Positions 58,425 through 64,000 of a stretch of DNA of 64,000 bases are shown piece after piece. A model generated the notes under the pieces. It had not been told where the DNA came from. It saw only the letters and a list, made by a program, of their open reading frames with translations, and searched no databases. The position numbers and the translations under genes were made by a program. The DNA is from JAXDMK01 sp963765955 (GTDB lineage Bacteria; Actinomycetota; Acidimicrobiia; Acidimicrobiales; AC-14). How positions within the stretch are numbered: position 1 is the first letter of the stretch; each line of letters begins with the position of its first letter. The stretch spans positions 930,001 through 994,000 of the forward strand of contig CAVXYA010000002.1 of the NCBI GenBank assembly GCA_963765955.1, read 5' to 3'.

Positions 58425-59243
58425 GTCACCCGGCGGAACACGACCGTCTGCTGGTGCAGGTCCTTGTCGAGCACCTCCACGATGGCCAGCCCGTGGGACA
58501 AGAACATGGCGGCGACGTCGGCTTCGCAGTAGGCCACCGCCGCCTCGGGATAGGCCACGTTCTCCAGCCGGCAGCCTTCGGCCTGGTGGGCGAAGGTCCA
58601 CCGGTCGCCCAGCAGCCCTTGGATGTGGTCCAGCAGGAAGAACGTGTGGGCCGCGATGCCTCCGGGGACGGTGACCCTTCCCAACTCGGCCGCGTAGTGG
58701 GCGGCGTCGGCATGAACCAGGTGGCTGAAGACCGAGATGCCGAACGAGAAGTCCACCGACCGCGTCGGCCAGCGGGAGGCGGTAGGTCGGGACGGGAACC
58801 CCGCCCGGGTTGTAGACGGAGCTGTAGAGGTCGGCATGGTGGAACCGCATCGACTGGTCGGCGAGGTGGTCGACGCACCATCGGACCATCTGCGGATCGA
58901 CGTCGATCCCGTCGTAGGAGGCGACGTTCATCTGGTCCTTGAGGGCCCGGGCGTTGCGGCCCACTCCTGACCCGAGCTCCAGGACGCGCGACCCGTCGTG
59001 CACCCACCCGCGCTCGGCGAACCGGCGCACCACCTGCTGGCCCATCTCGTAGACGTGGGCGTTGCGCAACAGCCGGTTGGAGACGCCGATTCGTATCCTC
59101 AGGGAGGCCGGCGGCAGCGCCGCGTACCGGCTGTCGACCCGCCGCAACACCCAGTCGGCACCGTCGAGCGCCTGGGGCACAAGGGGCCAGCGGGCGACGA
59201 CCGCCGTGCTCGGCGCCAGCCGTCTGATCAGGCGGTCCCTCAC
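58421..59243 (-). CDS. SAM-dependent methyltransferase, frame broken near 58760
   Basis: The first frame has a basic start (MRDRLIRRLAPSTAVVARWP) and a methyltransferase core with SRVLELGSGVGRNARALKDQ (SAM loop), VASYDGIDVDPQMVRWCVDH and YRLPLADA. The second frame continues SVDFSFGISVFSHLVHADAA HYAAELGRVTVPGGIAAHTF FLLDHIQGLL to TGA at 58421-58423. Removing one G of the minus-strand GG (58760-58761) gives a ~273-aa protein. It is like those acting on glycans in such loci. Confidence 0.83.
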
Positions 59244-59277
59244 CGGCGCGCCTCTCGCCAGACCCGCCGGGGAAGTC

Positions 59278-60015
59278 TCACCGCAGGTTCTGCCCGGCCC
59301 CTCGGCGGCGGAACCACAGGAGCATGGCCGCCAGCGCGATGGCGACCAGTCCGACCAGGAGCCAGGCCGACGATGACGAGCCCGCGGGCTGGCCGTCCAG
59401 GGGGCGGGCGGCTCGCTGACCGGCCTGTGAGCCGGCGGGAGCGGTCGAGGGGGGGCTGCCGGCGCCGGGGGTCGACCCGGCGACGGCCGTGGAGGACGGC
59501 GTGGATCCCTGCCCACCGGAGCCGGCGTCGGGGCTGGCCGCCGATGGTTCCGGGCACGCCTGGGCGCCGCACGGCTCGGCCGCCGACGTCTCGCCACAGG
59601 CGGACCCGGCGCACGGGTCCTGGTCCGCCGGCGTGTCGGGGCAGGGCGAGCCGCCGCACGGGTCCTGCTCCACCGGTGTCTCGGGGCACGGCTGGGCACC
59701 GCAGGGACCCTCGCCGCCGGGTGCCTCCGGGCACGGGTTCGCCCCACACGGTCCCTGGTCGACGGGCGCATCCGGGCACGGCTGGTCGCCGCACGGGCCC
59801 TGCGTCGGCTGGGCGACGACGAGCACGGGCCCCTGCGCCCGCACTAGCGCGGGCCCGCCGGCCGCTGTCGCCCCGGCCGCGTCCCCCGGCAGGACGAGAC
59901 CCGCTCCGATCGCCAGCGCCAGGGCCAGCCAGGCCAGAACGCCCGTTCTGGGGACTGACCGGCGGCGACTGTCGGACACGGGTTTCTCGGCTCGATTCTG
60001 TTGTTCGCGGGCCAC
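59278..60015 (-). CDS. Secreted cysteine-repeat protein with C-terminal membrane anchor
   Basis: The 245-aa protein has a signal peptide (LAWLALALAIGAGLVLPGDA). About six repeats of ~15-16 residues with the core PCGxxPCPxxP follow (GPCGDQPCPDAPVDQ, GPCGANPCPEAPGGE, GPCGAQPCPETPVEQ, DPCGGSPCPDTPADQ and two degenerate copies). A Ser/Pro/Gly-rich spacer and a final helix (SAWLLVGLVAIALAAMLLWF) plus RRRGAGQNLR complete it. No known domain. Each repeat has two Cys four apart, suited to disulfides or metal. GTG 60015 is the long start; GTG 59979 gives a cleaner signal peptide. Confidence 0.7.
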   Translation of the reverse strand: MAREQQNRAEKPVSDSRRRSVPRTGVLAWLALALAIGAGLVLPGDAAGATAAGGPALVRAQGPVLVVAQPTQGPCGDQPCPDAPVDQGPCGANPCPEAPGGEGPCGAQPCPETPVEQDPCGGSPCPDTPADQDPCAGSACGETSAAEPCGAQACPEPSAASPDAGSGGQGSTPSSTAVAGSTPGAGSPPSTAPAGSQAGQRAARPLDGQPAGSSSSAWLLVGLVAIALAAMLLWFRRRGAGQNLR

Positions 60016-60180
60016 GTCAAACCACCCGCCGACCGGTCGCCCAGACCCTCGGGAGTAGCGTGTCGGCCTCCGACAGGGTAGTCACGGCTCAGGAGGACGG
60101 TGGAGGAACGACGCGGGCAGTTGGGGCCGAATACGGCGGCCGCGACCAGCCCGCCGCCCGGCCCCCGCCCCCCACGCTGA

Positions 60181-61253
60181 GTGGAAACGGTTCTCGTCCA
60201 CGAGTGGCTCACCAACCGGGCCGGGTCGGAGAAGGTGGTCGCCGCCCTCCGCCGCACCTTCCCCGGATCGCCCGTGGTCACCACCATGTGCTGGCGGGAG
60301 GCCTTCCCCGACTGGACTCCTATCGTCACGTCACCGCTCCAGCGGGCCGCCCGCGGGCCTCAGTCCCACGTCCGGGTGCTGCCGCTGATGCCCGCCGCCT
60401 TCCAGGCCGTCCGCCTGCCTCCTGCGGAGCTGGTCGTCACCAGCTTCCACACCTTCGCCCTGTGGGCCCGGGTGCCCCGCGACACCCCCCACCTGGTGTA
60501 CTGCCACACCCCGCCCCGCTTCATCTGGGGCCCGAGCCAGTTCGACGAGCGCAGCCGATGGTCCCGCCGGCTGGCCGCCGTCACCGGCACCGCCCTGCGA
60601 CGCGCCGACCGGGCCCGGGCCCGGCGGCCGACCCGACTCGTCGCCAACTCCAAGACCGTCGCCTCCCGGATCCGGGCCGCCTACGGCCGCGAGGCAACCG
60701 TCGTCCACCCGCCGGTCGACGTCGAGCGCTTCGCGGCCCGGGCCCACGGACGGCGAGAGCGACTACTTCCTGGTGCTCTCCCGGCTGGTGCCGGCCAAGC
60801 GGGTCGAGCTGGCGATCGCCGCCTTCGCCGAGCTGAAGGTTGCCGCTGGTCGTGGCCGGTACCGGCCGCCACCGCCCGGCGCTCGAGGCGTCCGCACCGG
60901 CCAACGTCCGGTTCGTCGGTCACGTCCCCGACGACGACCTGCCCGACCTCATGGCCGGGGCCCGGGCCCTGATCTGTCCCGCCGAGGAGGACTTCGGGAT
61001 CGCCCTGGTCGAAGCCATGGCCGCGGGCACGCCGGTGGTGGCCCTGGCCAGGGGCGGAGCGGCGGAGACGGTGCACCCCGAGGAGTCGGGCCTGCTGTTC
61101 GAGGAAACGACGGCGAAGGCCCTGGCCGACGCCGTGCGGCGGGCGGCCGCTCGCGACTGGGATCCCGATCAGGTCTCGGCCACCACCCGCAGGTACAGCG
61201 AGACCCGCTTCGACGCCGAGATCCGGGCCGTCGTCGCCGAGATCACAACATGA
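60181..61253 (+). CDS. Glycosyltransferase family 4, frame broken near 60748 and 60838
   Basis: Three segments form one GT4 protein: METVLVHEWLTNRAGSEKVV ... RPTRLVANSKTVASRIRAAY GREATVVHPPVDVERFAA; DGESDYFLVLSRLVPAKRVE LAIAAFAELK; LPLVVAGTGRHRPALEASAP ... ALICPAEEDFGIALVEAMAA GTPVVALARGG. The last holds the E-x7-E motif for the nucleotide-sugar. One extra G at 60748-60749 and another at 60838-60839 explain the breaks. The repaired length is ~356 aa. The end overlaps the next ATG (ATGA). Confidence 0.88.
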
Positions 61254-62089
61254 CGGGCGGGAACCGGTGGGAGGAGTTCGCCCGGGAGAACGCCGAGCAC
61301 TACATCTGGACCGACCGCCGGGACTACGGCGACCCCCAGGCCATGGAGGAGTTCCTGGAGTCCGGGCGCCGGGAGGTCGGCGAGATCATGGCCGTCGCCG
61401 GCGACCGCCTGGGGCACCGACGGTCGGCCCTTGAGATCGGCTGCGGCGTGGGCCGCCTCACGCTCCCCATGGCGGCCCGGTTCGAGCAGGTGTTCGCCCT
61501 CGACGTCTCCCCCACCATGCTGCGCCGGCTGGGCGAGTACTGCGAGGCCGGCGCCGTCACCAACGTGACGCCCGTCCTCTCGACCGACTGGAAGCCGGCC
61601 GAGACCCGCGCCGACCTCGTCTACAGCCGGCTCGTCCTCCAGCACCTCGAGTCGACCGACGAGATCGGCCGCTACGTGACGGGCGCCGCCGCCTCGCTCG
61701 AGGAGGGTGGCCTCGCCTACCTGCAGTTCGACACCCGGCCGCAGACGCTCGCCTACCGGGTCAAGACGGTCGCCCCCGATCGAGTGCTTCCCTCCCATTG
61801 GCGCCGGGGGATCCGCCGGATTCGACGCCGCCCAGCCGACTTGCATGCGTTGTTCGACCGGGCCGGGCTCAAGGTGGTCGACGAGCTCCGCCCCAACTCC
61901 GCCGACCACGTCTTCGTCCTGGGCCGTTATCGAGCAGCTGCGCCCGGCGGAGGCCGTCGACGACCTGCCCGGCCAGGGTGGCGGGCGTCGGCTGGACGGA
62001 CACCCAGGACGCCCGGTCCACCCGTTCCCAGTACCGGCCGGCGTCGACCAGGTCGACCGTCTCGTCGATGGCTTCGGCCATGGCCGTGA
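61250..62089 (+). CDS. SAM-dependent methyltransferase; true end probably near 61930
   Basis: The protein begins MTGGNRWEEFARENAEHYIW. It has SALEIGCGVGRLTLPMAARF (SAM loop), VFALDVSPTMLRRLGEY, ADLVYSRLVLQHLESTDEIG and LEEGGLAYLQFDTRP, a methyltransferase of the type found in glycan loci. Sense ends at ADHVFVLGR; the reading then continues for ~52 Arg/Pro-rich codons antisense to the next gene. One missing purine after position 61929 would create a stop (TAA/TAG) right there. Confidence 0.82.
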   Translation: MTGGNRWEEFARENAEHYIWTDRRDYGDPQAMEEFLESGRREVGEIMAVAGDRLGHRRSALEIGCGVGRLTLPMAARFEQVFALDVSPTMLRRLGEYCEAGAVTNVTPVLSTDWKPAETRADLVYSRLVLQHLESTDEIGRYVTGAAASLEEGGLAYLQFDTRPQTLAYRVKTVAPDRVLPSHWRRGIRRIRRRPADLHALFDRAGLKVVDELRPNSADHVFVLGRYRAAAPGGGRRRPARPGWRASAGRTPRTPGPPVPSTGRRRPGRPSRRWLRPWP

Positions 62090-62993
62090 CCGAGGTGGGA
62101 TCGAAGACGGGGACGCCGGGGGGCCCGAAGTCGGTCACTGACGGGACGGGGCTGCTGGTAACGGGAACCCCGGCCATGAGGGCCTCGGCCACGGGGAGCC
62201 CGTAGCCCTCCACCAGCGACGGCTGCACGAGGGCGAGCGCCCCCGCCATGGCGTCCTCCAGGCCGGCCGCATCGAGCGCGCCCAGGACTCGGACGCCGGG
62301 CGGAACGGGGTCGGGCCCGAGATCGAGGCCCCCCTCCGGCCCGCCGACCAGGTGCAGCTGCCCGCCGGTGGCCGCGAAGCGGGTGCCGGCGAAGGCCTCT
62401 ACGAGGCGGCGGTGGTTCTTGTGGGGGGTGAAGCGCCCGACCGCGATGATGACCCGGGCCGGGGGGACGGCGGCCCGGCGTTCGGCGATCCGCCGGGCGG
62501 CGTCGGCGTCGACCGGGAGGTGGAGCACGCTGATGGATGCCTCGTCGACGCCGAAGCGGGCGACGAGCTCGTCCCGCACCGACGGCGAGATGGTGAAGAG
62601 GGTGGCCGCGCTGGAGATCGAGAGGCGCAGGCGCAGCGCCTTGGCCGCCCGGACGGGTGGCGACGGGTGCCGGAGCTGGATCAGGTCGAGCACGCAGACG
62701 GCGGCCGGCCGCCGGTGTACGGGTCGGGTCTGGTGCGGGTGGAGCACCACGTCGGACGGTGGCATCTTCAGGGCCGACCGTTGCCCGAACCAGGCCGTGG
62801 GGCTGACCGAGCACGGGACGTAAACGGCTCCCGGCCACCGGATGTCGCCCGCCGCCGGCGGTCCCCACACCACCCACCTCTCACCCGGCTCCACCTCCGC
62901 CAGGCCCTGCAGCAGGCTGCGGGTGAAGGTGCCGACCCCGCCCATGCCGAGCCAGCGAGCGTCGAGCAGCGCCGTCCTCGCCTCGGTGTCCAT
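61869..62993 (-). CDS. Glycosyltransferase family 4; true end probably near 61927
   Basis: The protein reads MDTEARTALLDARWLGMGGV GTFTRSLLQGLAEVEPGERW, FTISPSVRDELVARFGVDEA SISVLHLPVD, IIAVGRFTPHKNHRRLVEAF, and ALVQPSLVEGYGLPVAEALM AGVPVTSSPVPSVTDFGPPG with the E-x7-E motif of retaining GT4 enzymes. Sense ends near RRAQLLD; a base missing after 61929 would give TAA directly after it. ATG 62993 lies 11 nt after TAGCCT (63010-63005). Confidence 0.88.
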   Translation of the reverse strand: MDTEARTALLDARWLGMGGVGTFTRSLLQGLAEVEPGERWVVWGPPAAGDIRWPGAVYVPCSVSPTAWFGQRSALKMPPSDVVLHPHQTRPVHRRPAAVCVLDLIQLRHPSPPVRAAKALRLRLSISSAATLFTISPSVRDELVARFGVDEASISVLHLPVDADAARRIAERRAAVPPARVIIAVGRFTPHKNHRRLVEAFAGTRFAATGGQLHLVGGPEGGLDLGPDPVPPGVRVLGALDAAGLEDAMAGALALVQPSLVEGYGLPVAEALMAGVPVTSSPVPSVTDFGPPGVPVFDPTSVTAMAEAIDETVDLVDAGRYWERVDRASWVSVQPTPATLAGQVVDGLRRAQLLDNGPGRRRGRRSWGGARRPP

Positions 62994-63004
62994 CGGGCCG
63001 ACGG

Positions 63005-63010
63005 AGGCTA
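63005..63010 (-). promoter_or_regulatory. -10 box TAGCCT for the GT4 gene
   Basis: TAGCCT on the minus strand ends 11 nt before ATG 62993, implying a leader of a few bases. Confidence 0.4.
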
Positions 63011-63102
63011 GCCGAGCGATACCGACGGCCAGGTCGGCGAATGGGTTGCTCGATCGAACGCACCATCCGAGGGGTACCCTGGCGGAGGCGAATCGAGGAC
63101 TC

Positions 63103-63129
63103 ATGGGAAGACTGGGGACGGCAAGATGA
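63103..63129 (+). CDS. Possible 8-codon leader peptide
   Basis: MGRLGTAR, starting behind CGAGGA (spacing 5) and ending in a TGA that overlaps the next ATG (ATGA at 63126-63129). A -10 candidate TACCCT lies at 63075-63080. It may couple translation of the downstream gene, whose own Shine-Dalgarno is weak. It could be chance. Confidence 0.3.
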   Translation: MGRLGTAR

Positions 63130-64000
63130 CGGTGACGAGGTCGAGGTCGATTCGGCAGGGGGTCGTGTTCGGGGTGACCGTCGCCCTGGCCGTGCTGCTC
63201 ACCAGCGGTCCGGCGGTGGCCGGCGTGGGCATGTCGCAGTCCATGACCGTGCCCATCGCCACCGCCGTCGGCCAGGACAATGCCGGGTCGGTCACGGTCA
63301 TCAACACCAACACCCCGCCGAACCAGGCAGAGTTCAACAACGTCACCCAGCTCCGCATAACCCCCTCCTGCGGCGTGCTCGGCACCACCGCCAATCCGTG
63401 CCCGACGCCCGATCCCGGTGTCTTCAGCGTGCTCTCGGCCACCGGGATGGCGGGCACGGCCTGCGCCGGCCTCACGTTCACCCCGTCGGCGCCCGACGCC
63501 AGCGGCAGCGTCATCCTCACGCCCTCGGGCGCGGTGTCGCTGGCCCCGCCGGGGGGTGCCGCGGGCACCGATCGCTGCACGGTCAACTTCACCTTCCGAA
63601 CGCTCAAGATGCCGAGCCTCGACAGCAACCCCGGTGCCGCCGGGGTGCAGACCAGGTTCAGCTTCCGCGGCCAGCTCCAGGGCGCCATCAGCGGACTGAC
63701 CGTCGCCGCCTTCTCCTCGGTGGAGATCACGGTGGTCAGGGCGACACCCACCATCACCACCCAGGCCTCCCCCACCTCGATGGGGCTCGGCGGCAGCGTC
63801 AGCGACACCGCCACCATCACCTTCCCGGTGGGCGCGACGGTGCCCACCGGCACCGTGCAGTTCAGCCTCTACGGGCCCAACGACGCTACCTGCGCGGGGG
63901 CGCCCGCCTTCCAGTCCACCAACACCGTTTCGCCGGCGACGGCCACCACCGCCACCGCCACGTCCTCCTCGTTCACGCCCGCCGCCACCGGCACCTACCG
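63126..64000 (+). CDS. Secreted protein with bacterial Ig-like repeat (cut by window edge)
   Basis: At least 291 codons, open at the right edge. The signal peptide (QGVVFGVTVALAVLLTSGPA) is followed by a ~185-residue beta-rich domain with six Cys (for example SCGVLGTTANPCP). An Ig-like module then starts: TPTITTQASPTSMGLGGSVS DTATITF, VPTGTVQFSLYGPNDATCAG, and TSSSFTPAATGTY. Modules of this type usually repeat in surface or adhesin-like proteins. It lies at the end of the exopolysaccharide locus. Composition shifts to Thr/Ser/Ala. Confidence 0.8.
   Translation, partial: MTVTRSRSIRQGVVFGVTVALAVLLTSGPAVAGVGMSQSMTVPIATAVGQDNAGSVTVINTNTPPNQAEFNNVTQLRITPSCGVLGTTANPCPTPDPGVFSVLSATGMAGTACAGLTFTPSAPDASGSVILTPSGAVSLAPPGGAAGTDRCTVNFTFRTLKMPSLDSNPGAAGVQTRFSFRGQLQGAISGLTVAAFSSVEITVVRATPTITTQASPTSMGLGGSVSDTATITFPVGATVPTGTVQFSLYGPNDATCAGAPAFQSTNTVSPATATTATATSSSFTPAATGTY

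Overview
The window is very GC-rich chromosomal DNA that reads as an uncultured actinobacterium, most plausibly class Acidimicrobiia. The grounds are the GlgE trehalose/alpha-glucan pathway, a PASTA-type Ser/Thr kinase, GatCAB, the MoxR-DUF58-DUF4129-DUF4350 cluster, and many start codons placed 6-9 nt after a TANNNT -10 box (leaderless mRNAs, as known in Actinobacteria). This placement is inference from gene content and base composition. I saw no rRNA, tRNA, CRISPR array, insertion sequence or prophage.

Layout. 1-9.3 kb: housekeeping genes (gatA partial, gatC, two small enzymes, the PASTA kinase, HIT and MOSC proteins, a VapBC module, ligA). 9.4-11.6 kb: the tRNA thiolation pair mnmA and cysteine desulfurase. 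11.7-19.8 kb: a cell-envelope cluster of coiled-coil protein, RDD protein with a proline tail, SpoIIM-like protein, DUF58, MoxR, DUF4350, DUF4129 and a polytopic membrane protein. 19.8-22.1 kb: a MazEF-like pair and a stand-alone metallo-beta-lactamase-fold protein. 22.1-32.3 kb: the glycogen/trehalose block glgE-treS-mak-glgB, with 4-base overlaps throughout, divergent from an alpha-glucan phosphorylase. 32.3-41.6 kb: mixed genes (metalloprotease-like lipoprotein, Nfu, MFS transporter, PPi-type phosphofructokinase, M23 peptidase, 2'-5' RNA ligase-like protein, AbiEi/DUF559 protein). 41.6-49.6 kb: the complete F1Fo ATP synthase operon, closed downstream by two identical 47-bp palindromic repeats. 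49.7-50.3 kb: a second MazF module. 50.3-64 kb: an exopolysaccharide/surface locus with a collagen-like protein, DUF4012, Wzc-like kinase, Wzx, Wzy, glycosyltransferases, methyltransferases, a cysteine-repeat protein and the start of an Ig-like secreted protein.

How the parts work together. GlgE, TreS, maltokinase and GlgB convert trehalose via maltose-1-phosphate to branched alpha-glucan, and the phosphorylase opposite them returns it as glucose-1-phosphate towards the PPi-type phosphofructokinase. The Wzc/Wzx/Wzy set with DUF4012 and glycosyltransferases forms a Wzy-dependent polysaccharide export system.

Caution on sequence quality. I find thirteen places where an obviously continuous protein jumps reading frame, twelve of them between 36.7 and 62 kb, including four in the essential ATP synthase genes atpC, atpG and atpA. 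Nearly all are one extra base. They look like indel errors in the underlying sequence rather than biology. Genes affected are listed as single loci with the break position. Gene starts were chosen from promoter spacing, overlaps, Shine-Dalgarno sequences and signal peptides, and are less certain than the stops.
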